A stretch of DNA of 64,000 nt from Citrobacter youngae ATCC 29220 (GCF_000155975.1 NZ_GG730304.1:64581-128580); one strand, 5' to 3'. Positions 9,509 to 21,200 are shown, counted from the first letter of the stretch. Numbers and translations: made by a program. The notes: a model not told the origin generated them from the sequence alone.

Positions 9509-11095
9509 TTATTGCCCGCCCTGCGTCAGTATGGCGGGCGACCGTTGTATCCAATGCATGAACTCCTGCGGCGGCAGCGCCTTCGCAAAATACCAGCCCT
9601 GGCAATACTGTACGCCGCGCTCAAGCAGCCACTCGATTTGTTCCGCCGTTTCCACCCCTTCCGCAATCGTCTTCAGGTGTAAGCTTTGCGCCATCTCGAT
9701 GATATGTTCGGCAATCAGGTGGCTGGTGCTGTTAGTGGCCAGCGTGCTAATAAACGATTTGTCGATCTTCAGGATATCGATATTCAACGCTGACAAATTA
9801 TGTAGATTGGAATAGCCCGTGCCAAAATCATCAAACGCCACTTCAAAACCGGCCTGACGAAACGCCTGGATGACCGGGGTCATTTTATGTACATCGATAA
9901 AGCCGCGCTCCGTCACCTCAACCTTAATTTGCTGGGCTGCTACAGAGTACTCATGGTTTTTTTCGGCAATCAGGGCAATCAGACGGGATGAATGAAAGTC
10001 TGAAGCAGAGAGGTTAATCGAGATATACAACTGAGGATGCGCCGAAAGAAAATTCCCCAAATCATTGAATACCTCCTCGACAACGTAATCCGTGATCCTC
10101 TCAATCATGCCCTCTTTTTCTGCCAGCGGAATAAACTCCGTCGGGCTCATCACCTCGCCTTTACAGCCTGGCCAGCGTAGCAAAGCCTCTGCTCCGACAC
10201 ATTGTCCATTTTTGATATCAATGATCGGCTGATAGTACAGGCAAAGCTGACGTTTCTTGATTGCACGTTTTAATAAGCGGCGGGGAGACAGGTATTCCTG
10301 ACGCGTACGCCACCACATTAGCAGCATCAGAATGCTGCAGATAATCCCGAAGGGGACCGTTAGCATCGCCTCATGGCAGAACATCTGATTTACACGAACG
10401 CCTGAGGTCGAAACAATAATCGCGATGGGGCGTTTTTCTGAATGTACGATGGTAAAGAAGCGCTCGTCCTGCTGGAATGTAGAGGCCTCACCGCGTACCA
10501 GCGGCGAAAATTTTGCAATATTCGCTCCTTCGCTGGCTGAGAAAAAGGTATCCGTTACCGTGTCATACACTCCCCAGGACAGATCCGGGTCATCGGACAT
10601 AACTTCGCTGTAAGATAATGGGTTGATGACGACAACGTAGTTTCCTCGCTGCATATACGTCATTTTGTAGCCCGCAAAAAACGGGGTATCACGGTAGTAA
10701 TAGATGGAGATATCCGGCGTACGTTTATAGTCCGCTGTCGGCATAATATATGGGACTGAAGGAATCAATGACGTAGAGCACAAAAAACGATCGCCCTGCG
10801 CGTAAATTAGCTCACTGATATATAAACGACCGCGAATAATATTCAGCATACTTTTCTGATGTGCAGGGCTACACATCTTACCTTCATACAACTGGGCCAT
10901 ATCACGCGCTAAATCGGCCTGGAGGATCACCAATTCAGTTTTATTTAACACCAGTTGAGCAAAAGAGCGGAGATGATTACGAGTTTCGGACATTGCCCGG
11001 ATGTGAGCAAACCATAACGACAGCACCACGGGGAGCAATACCACCATGAATGTTCCCAGGAACTTCAGCATCTTGCGTCGCGCACTGTGATTCAT
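9509..11095 (-). CDS. pdeC: CSS-motif cyclic-di-GMP phosphodiesterase PdeC (YjcC)
   Basis: The 528-residue inner-membrane enzyme has a transmembrane helix at about residues 12-31, a periplasmic CSS domain with cysteines C75 (KMCSP) and C106 (FLCST), a second helix at about 242-262 and a cytoplasmic EAL domain from about 270. EAL catalytic motifs are intact: EALLRW (303-308), NLSASDF, EVTE and DDFGTGYS (422-429). In E. coli, DsbA/DsbB oxidation of the CSS cysteines controls activity, and oxidation state and periplasmic proteolysis set the output. It hydrolyses c-di-GMP and so lowers biofilm formation. It is convergent with soxS. Confidence 0.95.
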   Translation of the reverse strand: MNHSARRKMLKFLGTFMVVLLPVVLSLWFAHIRAMSETRNHLRSFAQLVLNKTELVILQADLARDMAQLYEGKMCSPAHQKSMLNIIRGRLYISELIYAQGDRFLCSTSLIPSVPYIMPTADYKRTPDISIYYYRDTPFFAGYKMTYMQRGNYVVVINPLSYSEVMSDDPDLSWGVYDTVTDTFFSASEGANIAKFSPLVRGEASTFQQDERFFTIVHSEKRPIAIIVSTSGVRVNQMFCHEAMLTVPFGIICSILMLLMWWRTRQEYLSPRRLLKRAIKKRQLCLYYQPIIDIKNGQCVGAEALLRWPGCKGEVMSPTEFIPLAEKEGMIERITDYVVEEVFNDLGNFLSAHPQLYISINLSASDFHSSRLIALIAEKNHEYSVAAQQIKVEVTERGFIDVHKMTPVIQAFRQAGFEVAFDDFGTGYSNLHNLSALNIDILKIDKSFISTLATNSTSHLIAEHIIEMAQSLHLKTIAEGVETAEQIEWLLERGVQYCQGWYFAKALPPQEFMHWIQRSPAILTQGGQ

Positions 11096-11644
11096 GTCAG
11101 CCCTATTTCCCTGTTTCGTATATGCCAGAACCCATTAGGCAGGATGCTATAAACACTGACTGGTTAAGTTGCATGAATCTATCATTATTAGCAACAGACT
11201 TCTCTATGTAAAAGTCCGATAATAGTTGATGATGATATTATTTTTCCGTAAGGCAAACTTAAAGCAATGCTTATTTCATAACATTATTATCCATAAGTAG
11301 TAATTTTTCATAAGTATTATCCTGGGCACGTATAAGAAATTGATTAAATTTCTTAACGATTAATTTAGGATAAACATAACAGGTAATTTATATACATCTT
11401 TTATTAGATTATTTGTTAGCGGTTTCTTAATTAAAAATAACCATACAGTAACCATGGCTATTCACCTGCAAAAATAACGTCTAACACTGGTGAACAAACG
11501 AGCGAATGTGATATAGTTCACACAATTAATGTAACAGAAACAATGTTTCATTCATGTTATTGCCCGTCGATAGCCAGAGTACTACACCCTCGGTGAACAC
11601 CCCCGCGCTGTCCTGGGCATCCAGACTTTCTGAGGACGTTTTTG
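11096..11644. promoter_or_regulatory. Long AT-rich pdeC-yjcB intergenic region with a CRP site
   Basis: A 549-bp gap without a supportable ORF. Its left two thirds are strongly AT-rich. At 11507-11522 there is a perfect CRP palindrome, TGTGATATAGTTCACA (TGTGA-N6-TCACA), 123 bp before the yjcB start. The following leader (11560-11640) is GC-richer and may be transcribed 5' UTR. I saw no known RNA family in it. Confidence 0.6.
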
Positions 11645-11926
11645 ATGGCAACGATAACAACTAGCGTGGTTCTTCTGCGGTGGCAGCTACTCAGCGCGGT
11701 GCTGATGTTTTTAGCCAGTACGCTCAATATCCGTTTTCGTAAATCAGATTATATTGGCCTGGCCGTCATTAGCAGCGGTCTGGGGCTGGTTTTTGCCTGC
11801 TGGTTTGCGACCGGATTACTCGGCATCACCCTGGTGGATGTGTCCGCAATCTGGAATAACATTGAATCCGTGATGGTCGAAGTGATGAGTCACACGCCGC
11901 CAGACTGGCCGATGGTGTTGACCTGA
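11645..11926 (+). CDS. yjcB: Inner-membrane protein YjcB
   Basis: The 93-residue protein is a close homologue of E. coli YjcB, a small protein of unknown function. It has two or three hydrophobic segments (VVLLRWQLLSAVLMFLAS at residues 9-26; YIGLAVISSGLGLVFACW at about 37-54) and an acidic C-terminus. I take the ATG at 11645, not the in-frame TTG one codon earlier, because it gives the family's MATxTT N-terminus. The GAGGAC ribosome-binding site ends 7 nt before the ATG. A perfect CRP site upstream suggests cAMP control. Confidence 0.88.
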   Translation: MATITTSVVLLRWQLLSAVLMFLASTLNIRFRKSDYIGLAVISSGLGLVFACWFATGLLGITLVDVSAIWNNIESVMVEVMSHTPPDWPMVLT

Positions 11927-11940
11927 TAACAGGAAGGCAT

Positions 11941-11966
11941 ATGGCTACCCCGATACTGAGGTAGCC
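11941..11966. terminator. Shared hairpin terminator between yjcB and ssb
   Basis: The hairpin tggctacc/ggtagcca with a gatactga-type loop is flanked by AT-rich tails (aaattt on one side). It lies between the convergent yjcB and ssb genes and could serve both strands. The U-tract is short, so efficiency is uncertain. Confidence 0.5.
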
Positions 11967-11993
11967 ATAAATTTACAGCATAAAACGGATGGA

Positions 11994-12518
11994 TTAGAAC
12001 GGAATATCGTCGTCGAAATCCATCGGCGGTTCGTTAGACGGCGCTGCCGGTGCGGACTGTTGCGGGCGAGACTGCGCCCCACCGCTGAACTGATTACCAC
12101 CCTGCGGCTGCTGAGGCTGACCCCAACCACCCTGCTGCTGACCGCCGCCTGCCGGAGCACCACCACCCTGACGACCACCCAGCATTTGCATGGTGCCGCC
12201 AACGTTAACAACAACTTCAGTGGTGTACTTTTCTACGCCGGACTGATCGGTCCATTTACGGGTGCGCAACTGACCTTCGATATAAACCTGAGAACCTTTA
12301 CGCAGATACTCGCCGGCGACTTCTGCCAGTTTGCCAAACAGCACAACACGGTGCCATTCAGTCTGCTCTTTCATTTCACCGGTCGCTTTATCACGCCAGG
12401 ATTCGGAAGTAGCCAGCGTAATGTTGGCAACTGCGCCACCATTCGGCATATAGCGTACTTCCGGGTCCTGGCCCAGATTACCGACGAGAATCACCTTGTT
12501 TACGCCTCTGCTGGCCAT
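11994..12518 (-). CDS. ssb: Single-stranded DNA-binding protein SSB
   Basis: The 174-residue protein has an OB-fold in residues 1-112 (starting [20 protein letters not shown]), a Gly/Gln/Pro-rich disordered linker and the acidic tip DFDDDIPF that recruits partner proteins (RecG, RecO, PriA, Exo I and others). It coats ssDNA as a homotetramer in replication, repair and recombination. It is divergent from uvrA, with a LexA box in the shared 251-bp gap. In E. coli ssb has several promoters, one of them LexA-controlled. Confidence 0.98.
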   Translation of the reverse strand: MASRGVNKVILVGNLGQDPEVRYMPNGGAVANITLATSESWRDKATGEMKEQTEWHRVVLFGKLAEVAGEYLRKGSQVYIEGQLRTRKWTDQSGVEKYTTEVVVNVGGTMQMLGGRQGGGAPAGGGQQQGGWGQPQQPQGGNQFSGGAQSRPQQSAPAAPSNEPPMDFDDDIPF

Positions 12519-12668
12519 GATCGTGTCTCCTGAAAAACGTTACTGAATAAGTGTAAGCGCGGGATTGTAGCATTTCCAATAGCGCTTTTACTACGTTGCG
12601 AGATCGATTCCAGTAAACAACCCCGGACAAACATTGTTGCACAGGCATCTGCGTTTTGCATTCCAATA

Positions 12669-12684
12669 CTGTATATTCATTCAG
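12669..12684. promoter_or_regulatory. LexA (SOS) box between ssb and uvrA
   Basis: CTGTATATTCATTCAG fits CTG-N10-CAG and, as I recall, is identical to the E. coli uvrA operator. It lies 85 bp before uvrA and 150 bp before ssb, so it can repress both divergent promoters. Confidence 0.93.
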
Positions 12685-12769
12685 GTCAGGTTGTGTCATA
12701 ATTAACCGTTTGTGATCGCCGGTAGCACCATGCAGCCAGGCAAAAAAGCGTTTAATCCGGGAAAGATGA

Positions 12770-15592
12770 ATGGATAAGATCGAAGTTCGGGGCGCCCGCA
12801 CCCATAATCTCAAAAACATCAACCTCGTCATCCCGCGCGACAAGCTGATTGTCGTCACCGGGCTTTCGGGCTCAGGCAAATCTTCGCTCGCTTTCGACAC
12901 CCTGTATGCCGAAGGGCAGCGTCGTTACGTTGAATCCCTTTCCGCGTACGCGCGTCAGTTTCTGTCGCTGATGGAAAAGCCGGACGTCGACCACATTGAG
13001 GGGCTGTCTCCCGCCATCTCAATTGAGCAAAAATCGACGTCCCATAACCCGCGATCCACGGTAGGTACCATTACCGAAATTCACGACTATCTGCGCCTGC
13101 TGTTTGCTCGCGTTGGCGAGCCGCGCTGCCCGGATCACGACGTTCCTCTGGCGGCGCAGACCGTTAGCCAGATGGTGGACAACGTCCTGTCGCAGCCGGA
13201 AGGCAAGCGTCTGATGCTGCTGGCGCCGGTGATTAAAGAGCGCAAAGGCGAGCACACTAAAACGCTGGAAAACCTTGCAGGCCAGGGCTATATCCGCGCC
13301 CGTATCGACGGTGAAGTGTGCGACCTTTCCGATCCGCCCAAGCTTGAGCTGCAAAAGAAACACACCATCGAAGTGGTGATTGACCGCTTTAAAGTGCGCG
13401 ACGATCTCACCCAGCGCCTGGCGGAATCGTTTGAAACCGCGCTGGAGCTGTCCGGCGGTACGGCGGTAGTCGCCGATATGGACGATCCGAAAGCGGAGGA
13501 ACTGCTGTTCTCCGCCAACTTCGCCTGCCCGATCTGCGGCTATAGCATGCGTGAACTGGAGCCGCGGTTGTTCTCATTCAACAACCCGGCGGGCGCATGC
13601 CCGACCTGTGACGGTCTCGGCGTACAGCAGTATTTCGATCCTGACCGGGTGATTCAAAACCCGGAACTGTCGCTGGCCGGTGGCGCTATCCGCGGCTGGG
13701 ATCGCCGTAACTTCTATTACTTCCAGATGCTTAAGTCGCTGGCGGAACACTATAAATTCGACGTTGAAGCCCCATGGGCCAGCCTGAATCCTGCTGTGCA
13801 TAAAGTGGTGCTGTACGGTTCTGGTAAAGAGAATATCGAATTTAAGTACATGAACGATCGCGGCGATACGTCCGTACGCCGCCATCCGTTCGAAGGCGTG
13901 TTGCATAACATGGAACGCCGTTACAAAGAGACGGAATCCAGCGCGGTACGCGAGGAATTAGCCAAATTCATCAGCAACCGTCCGTGCGCCAGCTGTGAAG
14001 GGACGCGCTTGCGCCGGGAAGCCCGCCACGTCTTTGTCGAAAATACCCCTCTGCCGGCGATTTCCGACATGAGCATTGGCCATGCGATGGATTTCTTCAA
14101 CAACCTGAAGCTTGCAGGTCAGCGAGCGAAGATTGCCGAGAAAATTCTGAAAGAGATTGGCGATCGTCTGAAGTTCCTGGTGAACGTCGGCCTCAACTAC
14201 CTGACGCTATCGCGTTCGGCGGAAACGCTTTCCGGCGGCGAAGCCCAACGTATTCGCCTGGCGAGCCAGATCGGCGCGGGTCTGGTCGGCGTGATGTACG
14301 TCCTGGATGAACCATCTATCGGTCTGCATCAGCGCGATAACGAACGTCTGCTGGGCACGCTCATCCATCTGCGTAACCTGGGTAACACCGTGATTGTGGT
14401 CGAGCACGATGAAGATGCGATTCGCGCCGCTGACCACGTTATCGACATCGGCCCGGGCGCTGGCGTTCACGGCGGTCAGGTGGTTGCCGAAGGGACGCTC
14501 GACGACATCATGGCCGTGCCTGAGTCGCTGACCGGGCAGTACATGAGCGGTAAGCGTAAGATAGATGTGCCAAAACAGCGCGTTGCGGCCGATCCGGAGA
14601 AAGTGCTGAAACTCACCGGCGCGCGCGGCAACAACCTGAAAGATGTCACACTGACGCTGCCGGTAGGCCTGTTCACCTGCATTACCGGTGTTTCCGGCTC
14701 CGGTAAATCGACGCTGATCAACGATACCTTATTCCCGATTGCGCAGACGGCGCTGAACGGCGCTACGCTGGCAGAGCCTGCGCCGTACCGCGATGTCCAG
14801 GGTCTGGAACATTTCGATAAAGTGATCGACATTGACCAAAGCCCGATTGGCCGCACGCCGCGCTCTAACCCGGCAACCTACACGGGGGTGTTTACGCCGG
14901 TGCGCGAACTGTTTGCTGGCGTACCGGAGTCCCGTGCGCGCGGCTATACGCCGGGTCGTTTCAGCTTTAACGTCCGCGGCGGACGCTGTGAAGCCTGCCA
15001 GGGCGACGGCGTAATCAAAGTCGAAATGCACTTCCTGCCGGATATTTACGTGCCGTGCGACCAGTGCAAAGGCAAGCGCTATAACCGCGAAACGCTGGAG
15101 ATTAAGTACAAAGGCAAGACCATCCACGAAGTGCTGGATATGACCATTGAAGAAGCACGCGAGTTCTTTGATGCCGTTCCGGCACTGGCGCGTAAGCTGC
15201 AAACGCTGATGGATGTGGGCCTGACGTACATTCGCCTCGGCCAGTCGGCAACCACACTCTCCGGTGGCGAAGCGCAGCGCGTGAAGCTGGCGCGCGAGCT
15301 GTCAAAACGCGGTACCGGACAAACGTTGTATATTCTTGATGAGCCGACCACCGGTCTGCACTTTGCGGATATTCAGCAGTTGCTGGACGTTCTTCATCAG
15401 CTGCGGGATCAGGGCAACACCATCGTGGTGATTGAACACAACCTTGATGTGATTAAGACGGCGGACTGGATTGTCGATCTCGGTCCGGAAGGCGGCAGCG
15501 GCGGCGGGGAAATTCTGGTCTCCGGTACGCCGGAAACGGTCGCTGAGTGTGAAGCTTCACACACGGCCCGCTTCCTCAAGCCGCTGTTGTAA
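12770..15592 (+). CDS. uvrA: Excinuclease ABC subunit A (UvrA)
   Basis: The 940-residue ABC-type ATPase recognises DNA lesions and loads UvrB in nucleotide excision repair. It has two ATP-binding modules: Walker A GLSGSGKS at 31-38 and GVSGSGKST near 640, with signature [12 protein letters not shown] and [12 protein letters not shown]. It also has two zinc modules (CPIC...CPTC near 253-277 and CEAC...CDQC near 738-763). Length equals E. coli UvrA. The ATG is preceded by a GGGAAAG ribosome-binding site. SOS control through the LexA box at 12669-12684 is expected. A cluster of REP elements follows the stop codon. Confidence 0.98.
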   Translation: MDKIEVRGARTHNLKNINLVIPRDKLIVVTGLSGSGKSSLAFDTLYAEGQRRYVESLSAYARQFLSLMEKPDVDHIEGLSPAISIEQKSTSHNPRSTVGTITEIHDYLRLLFARVGEPRCPDHDVPLAAQTVSQMVDNVLSQPEGKRLMLLAPVIKERKGEHTKTLENLAGQGYIRARIDGEVCDLSDPPKLELQKKHTIEVVIDRFKVRDDLTQRLAESFETALELSGGTAVVADMDDPKAEELLFSANFACPICGYSMRELEPRLFSFNNPAGACPTCDGLGVQQYFDPDRVIQNPELSLAGGAIRGWDRRNFYYFQMLKSLAEHYKFDVEAPWASLNPAVHKVVLYGSGKENIEFKYMNDRGDTSVRRHPFEGVLHNMERRYKETESSAVREELAKFISNRPCASCEGTRLRREARHVFVENTPLPAISDMSIGHAMDFFNNLKLAGQRAKIAEKILKEIGDRLKFLVNVGLNYLTLSRSAETLSGGEAQRIRLASQIGAGLVGVMYVLDEPSIGLHQRDNERLLGTLIHLRNLGNTVIVVEHDEDAIRAADHVIDIGPGAGVHGGQVVAEGTLDDIMAVPESLTGQYMSGKRKIDVPKQRVAADPEKVLKLTGARGNNLKDVTLTLPVGLFTCITGVSGSGKSTLINDTLFPIAQTALNGATLAEPAPYRDVQGLEHFDKVIDIDQSPIGRTPRSNPATYTGVFTPVRELFAGVPESRARGYTPGRFSFNVRGGRCEACQGDGVIKVEMHFLPDIYVPCDQCKGKRYNRETLEIKYKGKTIHEVLDMTIEEAREFFDAVPALARKLQTLMDVGLTYIRLGQSATTLSGGEAQRVKLARELSKRGTGQTLYILDEPTTGLHFADIQQLLDVLHQLRDQGNTIVVIEHNLDVIKTADWIVDLGPEGGSGGGEILVSGTPETVAECEASHTARFLKPLL

Positions 15593-15602
15593 TTGCGCAA
15601 CA

Positions 15603-15755
15603 CTTATCAGGCCTACTAAAGCTTGTAGGTCTGATAAGGCGCTTGCGCCGCATCCGGCTACCGTTGTGCCTGATGGCGCTGCGCTTATCAGGCCTACGAC
15701 ACTACTGACAGGCATAAAACTTGTAGGCCGGATCAGGGCTGCGCCAGTATCCGGC
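15603..15755. repeat. REP/BIME cluster between uvrA and yjbR
   Basis: Four or five REP half-units occur in alternating orientation: ttatcaggcctac, gtaggtctgataaggcgc.../gccgcatccggc, gcctgatggcgctgcgct/tatcaggcctac, and gtaggccggatcaggg.../gtatccgg. The last unit contains the yjbR stop codon (15733-15735). Two convergent genes end here, so the REPs may also act as a bidirectional 3' barrier. Confidence 0.9.
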
Positions 15756-16089
15756 GCTTATCTTCCGGCAGCGTGTTTACGGCCTGCTGATAGGAGGCGT
15801 CTACCAGATAGTAAATTTGCGAATCCGGTAGCGAGCCGTCCAGATACACCGTGCTCCAGTGCGCTTTGTTCAGATGTCTGCTTGGTCGTACATCGCTATG
15901 CTGCTGACGCAGCAATTCTGCCAGCTCAGGACTGGTTTTCAGAGAGACCGCCGGGCGTTCTTCTACCTCTTTGACCATGGCAAAGAGTACATCTTCGACT
16001 TTGATTTGCGTGGCTTTCCAGTCACTGTGCACACTCTGCTCCGCGCCCGTTTTTGCCATGCAGTATTGCAGCAACTCCGAATTCGTCAT
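15733..16089 (-). CDS. yjbR: MmcQ/YjbR family protein
   Basis: The 118-residue protein has the CyaY-like/double-wing fold of the DUF419 (MmcQ/YjbR) family and equals E. coli YjbR in length. Motifs visible are VEERPAVSLKTSPELAELLRQQ and HWSTVYLDGSLPD. The function is not established; DNA binding has been suggested from structure. I use the ATG at 16087-16089 (MTNSELLQYC) because it has the GGGGAATAAAG ribosome-binding site and the family length. The last codons (LAQP*) and the TGA lie within a REP unit. Confidence 0.9.
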   Translation of the reverse strand: MTNSELLQYCMAKTGAEQSVHSDWKATQIKVEDVLFAMVKEVEERPAVSLKTSPELAELLRQQHSDVRPSRHLNKAHWSTVYLDGSLPDSQIYYLVDASYQQAVNTLPEDKRRILAQP

Positions 16090-16215
16090 CTTTATTCCCC
16101 TTACCAGCACTCGCCTAATGAGAACATCTTTTATTTAGTGTGCAGCAAGTCCGCAAAAGGTAAAAGCCAGTAACGCAAATTTGTTCAAAAAATCGCCAGG
16201 CAGCAACCCACGTCC

Positions 16216-16953
<738 letters not shown>

Positions 16954-17073
16954 TTATGATTTTTATTTAACAACTGGTCAAAAAACTATCTGACCTTACC
17001 CCTTAGGGGAAGGGAAAGGAAGGATTTTCTCTGGTTTTGTTACAGAAAAAGAGGATGATCACACAGAAAAGCG

Positions 17074-17162
17074 TGCCTGATGGCGCTACGTTTATCCGAC
17101 CTACAAACGAAAAATCCGTATGCCTTGTAGGCCGGATAAGGCGTTTACGCCGTCATCCGGCA
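17074..17162. repeat. REP pair between tyrB and aphA
   Basis: Unit gcctgatggcgctacg/tttatccgacctac is followed by gtaggccggataaggcg/cgtcatccggc. It lies downstream of tyrB (stop at 17173) and upstream of aphA. Confidence 0.88.
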
Positions 17163-17172
17163 AACCAGGTGG

Positions 17173-18366
17173 TTACATGACCGCCGCGAACGCCTTCGCC
17201 ACGCGCTGAACGTTAGCGTGATTTAACCCGGCCACGCACATACGACCGCTGGCAATCAGGTACACACCAAACTCATCGCGCAAGCGATCGACCTGAGCGG
17301 CGCTCAGCCCGGTATAGCTGAACATCCCGCGCTGTTGCAGCAGGTAGTCAAAGTTACGGCCAGGGATCTCCGTATTCAATACGTTAACCAACTCCTGGCG
17401 CATGGCCAGGATGCGGGTCCGCATCGCTTCGACTTCCGCCAGCCAGTTGGCTTTCAGCACGTCATCACCCAGCACCGTAGCAACCACCTGCGCGCCAAAG
17501 TTCGGCGGGCTGGAGTAGTTACGACGCACGGTCGCTTTTAGCTGCCCCAAAACGCGACTTGCCGTATCGGCGTCTTCACATACCACAGAAAGCCCGCCCA
17601 CACGCTCGCCGTACAAAGAGAAGATTTTCGAGAACGAGTTACTGACCAGGGCGGGTAATCCGGCACTGGCGATGGCGCGGATTGCGTAGGCGTCCTCTTC
17701 CATTCCGCCGCCAAAGCCCTGATAAGCAATGTCGAGGAACGGGATCAGATCGCGCGATTTCAGAATCTCGATAACGGCATCCCATTGCGCAGGGCGTAAA
17801 TCTGCGCCGGTCGGGTTATGGCAGCACGGATGCAATAGCACGATGCTGCGTGCCGGTAAGGTACTCAACGTGGCCAGCAGGTCGTTGAAACGCACCCCGT
17901 TGGTTTCGTTGTCATACCAGGGGTAAGTACTCACTTCGAATCCAGCCCCTTCAAATATTGCAATGTGATTTTCCCAGGTCGGATCGCTGACCCATACGCC
18001 AGAATCAGGGAAATAGCGTTTCAGGAAGTCTGCGCCAACCTTTAGCGCGCCGGAGCCGCCCAGCGTCTGAATGGTTGCGACGCGCTGCTGCTGGAGAACC
18101 GGATGATCTGAACCAAACAACAGCGGCGCAATGGTATGGCGATACGTGTTCAGTCCTTCCATCGGCAGATACAGCGAAGCGCCGTGCGGCTTTGCATTGA
18201 GTCGGGCTTCTGCCTCCGCCACCGCTTTAAGCTGTGGAATAATGCCGTCTTCGTTGTAGTACAGGCCAATGCTGAGGTTCACTTTGTCGCTACGTGAATC
18301 TTCTTTGAAGCGCTCCATGAGCGATAAAATCGGGTCGCCAGCGTAGGCGTCAACTTTTTGAAACAC
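17173..18366 (-). CDS. tyrB: Aromatic-amino-acid aminotransferase TyrB
   Basis: The 397-residue class I PLP-dependent transaminase makes tyrosine, phenylalanine and, in part, leucine from their keto acids. The PLP lysine is in [17 protein letters not shown] (about residue 247), with the preceding LDIAYQGFG segment, HPCCHNPTG and the C-terminal [10 protein letters not shown] arginine. I choose the GTG at 18364-18366 (read as [12 protein letters not shown]), as in E. coli, which has a GGAGAAC ribosome-binding site. The open frame extends 40 codons upstream into a REP but without homology. It follows alr on the same strand with a 129-bp gap. Confidence 0.96.
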   Translation of the reverse strand: MFQKVDAYAGDPILSLMERFKEDSRSDKVNLSIGLYYNEDGIIPQLKAVAEAEARLNAKPHGASLYLPMEGLNTYRHTIAPLLFGSDHPVLQQQRVATIQTLGGSGALKVGADFLKRYFPDSGVWVSDPTWENHIAIFEGAGFEVSTYPWYDNETNGVRFNDLLATLSTLPARSIVLLHPCCHNPTGADLRPAQWDAVIEILKSRDLIPFLDIAYQGFGGGMEEDAYAIRAIASAGLPALVSNSFSKIFSLYGERVGGLSVVCEDADTASRVLGQLKATVRRNYSSPPNFGAQVVATVLGDDVLKANWLAEVEAMRTRILAMRQELVNVLNTEIPGRNFDYLLQQRGMFSYTGLSAAQVDRLRDEFGVYLIASGRMCVAGLNHANVQRVAKAFAAVM

Positions 18367-18454
18367 GAGGTGGTTCTCCAGGTTTACAGGCAGAGGATAA
18401 GAACACAATAAACCGGAAGCGGAGGAAGATCGAGAGGATGTTGAGAGGAATATT

Positions 18455-18485
18455 GCCGGATGGCGGCGTTCCCGCCTGTCCGGCA
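18455..18485. repeat. Single REP between alr and tyrB
   Basis: One hairpin unit, gccggatggcggcg/cccgcctgtccggc, lies 10 bp after the alr stop and about 90 bp before the tyrB start. It could limit read-through from alr into tyrB. Confidence 0.85.
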
Positions 18486-18495
18486 TATCATGAGC

Positions 18496-19575
18496 TTAGT
18501 CGATATACTTCATCGCCACCCTTGAGGTCAGGCGCGTGATAAGTTCGTAAGCACTTACTTTCGTCATTTCAGCAATGCGTTCCACGGGCAGGCCCTCGCC
18601 CCACAGAATCACCGAATCGCCAGCTTTGTCCTGCGCCTCGGGGCCTAAATCGACGCAGATCATATCCATCGCCACGCGACCGACGATCGGCACTTCACGG
18701 CCATTGACCAGCACCGGTGTGCCCGACGGCGCCGCACGCGGATAACCATCGCCATACCCCATCGCCACCACGCCCAGACGCGTGTCGCGCTCGCTCTGCC
18801 AGGTTCCACCATAGCCAACCGGCTCGCCCGCTTTGTGCTCACGCACCGCAATCAGGCTGGAGGTCAATGACATCACCGGCTGACAGCCAAAATCGGCGCC
18901 GATAGAGTGGTTTTCCAGCGGCGATACGCCATACAGAATCAGCCCCGGACGCGCCCAGTCGAAGTGGGACTGCGGCCACAGCAAAATGCCGCCGGATGCG
19001 GCAATCGAACGCTGCCCCGGTTTGCCTTCACAGAAGCGATTAAAGATATCGAGCTGCTTTTCAGTCGCGCCACACTCAGGCTCATCTGCGCGAGCGAAGT
19101 GGCTGACGATATTGACCGGCTGGCGTACGTTTTCACATTGCGTTAAGCGCTGATAAAACGCCTCGGCCTGTTCAGGACGCACGCCCAGGCGGTGCATGCC
19201 CGTGTCGAGCTTCATCCAGACGGTGACCGGTTCAGCCAGTTTTGCGGCCTCCAGGGCCTCGAGCTGCTCCAGGTTGTGTACGGCGGTATGCAGACGCTGC
19301 GCGGAGATAGTCGGCAGATCGGTGGCATCGAAAAAACCTTCCAGCAGCAGGACCGGCTGCGTGATGCCACCCGCGCGCAGCCGCAGGGCTTCTTCAAGAC
19401 GAGCGACACCAAAAGCGTCCGCATCGGGGAGCGTTCGCGCGGTCTCTAACAGACCATGGCCGTAAGCGTTCGCTTTCACGACCGCAACCAGTTTACTGGC
19501 AGGGGCCAGTTCACGCAGACGTTGCAGGTTGTGTCGCAGAGCGCGGCGGTTAATAACTACAGTTGCCGCTTGCAT
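18496..19575 (-). CDS. alr: Alanine racemase, biosynthetic (Alr)
   Basis: The 359-residue fold-type III PLP enzyme converts L- to D-alanine for peptidoglycan. The PLP lysine is K34 in [11 protein letters not shown], and the second catalytic residue is the tyrosine of [11 protein letters not shown] near 255. The C-terminal beta domain ([12 protein letters not shown]) is complete. It is downstream of dnaB on the same strand, separated by an ERIC element, the same dnaB-alr-tyrB order as in E. coli. D-Ala supply here is independent of the catabolic DadX. Confidence 0.97.
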   Translation of the reverse strand: MQAATVVINRRALRHNLQRLRELAPASKLVAVVKANAYGHGLLETARTLPDADAFGVARLEEALRLRAGGITQPVLLLEGFFDATDLPTISAQRLHTAVHNLEQLEALEAAKLAEPVTVWMKLDTGMHRLGVRPEQAEAFYQRLTQCENVRQPVNIVSHFARADEPECGATEKQLDIFNRFCEGKPGQRSIAASGGILLWPQSHFDWARPGLILYGVSPLENHSIGADFGCQPVMSLTSSLIAVREHKAGEPVGYGGTWQSERDTRLGVVAMGYGDGYPRAAPSGTPVLVNGREVPIVGRVAMDMICVDLGPEAQDKAGDSVILWGEGLPVERIAEMTKVSAYELITRLTSRVAMKYID

Positions 19576-19606
19576 TTGTGTTCCTTAATAAAAGAATCGC
19601 CTAAAT

Positions 19607-19712
19607 CATTCATGTTGCAGTAAGGCGACAAGCCTGAGAATCCCCGGGAGCTTAGTAAACTAAGTGACCGGGGTGAGCGGGCGTAGTCAACGCATCTGCA
19701 GCATGAAGGATG
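19607..19712. repeat. ERIC (IRU) element between dnaB and alr
   Basis: It contains the ERIC core gagaatccccgggagctta / taagtgaccggggtgagcg with flanking ttgcagtaaggcgacaag and a terminal gcatctgcagcatgaagg. About 106 bp, imperfect palindrome. It occupies nearly the whole gap between the dnaB stop and the alr start, so alr either has its promoter in the 30 bp between them or is co-transcribed through the element. Confidence 0.88.
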
Positions 19713-19720
19713 ATGGAGAT

Positions 19721-21136
19721 TTATTCGTCGTCGTATTGTGGGCCCGCATAGTTGTCAAATCGCGACCACTGTCCGTTAAACGTCAGGCGCACCGTTCCGA
19801 TCGGACCGTTACGCTGTTTACCAATAATAATTTCGGCGATGCCTTTTAGGTCGCTGTTTTCGTGATAAACCTCATCACGATAGATAAACATGATTAAGTC
19901 GGCATCCTGCTCAATGGAGCCGGATTCACGCAGATCCGAGTTGACCGGACGCTTGTCGGCGCGTTGTTCCAGAGAGCGGTTAAGCTGCGACAGCGCCACC
20001 ACCGGCACATGCAGTTCTTTCGCTAACGCTTTCAGCGAGCGGGAAATTTCAGCAATTTCCAGCGTACGGTTGTCGGAAAGCGACGGTACGCGCATCAGCT
20101 GCAGGTAGTCGATCATGATAAGCCCGATCCCCCCGTGTTCACGAGCGATACGACGGGCGCGCGAGCGCACTTCCGTTGGCGTCAGGCCGGAGGAGTCATC
20201 AATATAGATGTTTCGTTTTTCCAGCAAAATACCCATTGTTCCGGAAATTCGCGCCCAGTCCTCATCATCCAGTTGACCGGTACGGATTTTGGTTTGGTCT
20301 ACGCGTGAAAGCGAAGCCAGGGAACGCATCATGATCTGTTCCGAGGGCATTTCGAGACTGAAGATAAGAACCGGCTTATCCTGCAACATCGCCGCGTTTT
20401 CCACGAGGTTCATTGCAAATGTCGTTTTACCCATCGACGGACGCGCGGCGACAATAATTAAGTCCGACGGCTGTAGACCGGCCGTCTTTTTGTTGAGATC
20501 GTCATAGCCGGTGTTCACCCCGGTAACACCGTCGTGCGGCTGCTGGAACAACTGCTCGATACGCGCAACGGTGGCGTCGAGCACATCGGTGATGTTTTTC
20601 GGGCCTTCGTCTTTATTGGCACGGCTTTCAGCGATTTTAAAGACGCGGGATTCCGCGAGATCCAGCAGGTCTTCGCTGCTACGTCCCTGCGGATCAAACC
20701 CGGCTTCCGCGATTTCGTTAGCCACCGAAATCATGTCACGGACAACGGCACGTTCGCGGACGATATCCGCATAGGCGCTAATGTTGGCCGCACTTGGCGT
20801 ATTTTTCGATAACTCAGCCAGGTACGCGAAACCGCCAACGCTGTCCAGCTGTCCCTGTACCTCCAGTGACTCTGCCAGCGTGATCAGATCGATGGGTTTT
20901 CCCATCTCCTGCAGACGGTGCATTTCCGTGAAGATATGCCGGTGCGGACGGGTATAAAAATCCTCCGCGACCACGCGTTCGGCCACGTCGTCCCAGCGTT
21001 CGTTATCCAGCATTAAACCGCCCAACACCGACTGTTCCGCTTCAATCGAGTGCGGCGGTACTTTCAGCCCGGCGACCTGGGGATCGCGCTCACGAGCATC
21101 AGTCTGTTGTTTGTTGAAGGGTTTATTTCCTGCCAT
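19721..21136 (-). CDS. dnaB: Replicative DNA helicase DnaB
   Basis: The 471-residue protein has an N-terminal helical domain (residues 30-130, binding DnaG/DnaC), a linker helix and a RecA-like motor domain from about 200. Walker A is AARPSMGKTTFAMN, Walker B IMIDYLQLM, and the arginine finger region lies near RDEVYHENSDLKG. The hexamer unwinds DNA on the lagging strand at the fork. Length equals E. coli DnaB. No intein is present. It is divergent from qorA with a 64-bp gap. Confidence 0.98.
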   Translation of the reverse strand: MAGNKPFNKQQTDARERDPQVAGLKVPPHSIEAEQSVLGGLMLDNERWDDVAERVVAEDFYTRPHRHIFTEMHRLQEMGKPIDLITLAESLEVQGQLDSVGGFAYLAELSKNTPSAANISAYADIVRERAVVRDMISVANEIAEAGFDPQGRSSEDLLDLAESRVFKIAESRANKDEGPKNITDVLDATVARIEQLFQQPHDGVTGVNTGYDDLNKKTAGLQPSDLIIVAARPSMGKTTFAMNLVENAAMLQDKPVLIFSLEMPSEQIMMRSLASLSRVDQTKIRTGQLDDEDWARISGTMGILLEKRNIYIDDSSGLTPTEVRSRARRIAREHGGIGLIMIDYLQLMRVPSLSDNRTLEIAEISRSLKALAKELHVPVVALSQLNRSLEQRADKRPVNSDLRESGSIEQDADLIMFIYRDEVYHENSDLKGIAEIIIGKQRNGPIGTVRLTFNGQWSRFDNYAGPQYDDE

Positions 21137-21200
21137 AGTGAATGGAGTTACCGAGATAATGATTGGGTCGAAAGATTACCACATTTCTTTTGGAGGAAGC

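Noticed and set aside
18367-18486. 40-codon N-terminal extension of tyrB
   Set aside because: It reads through a REP and has no homology; the GTG at 18366 has a ribosome-binding site and gives the family length.
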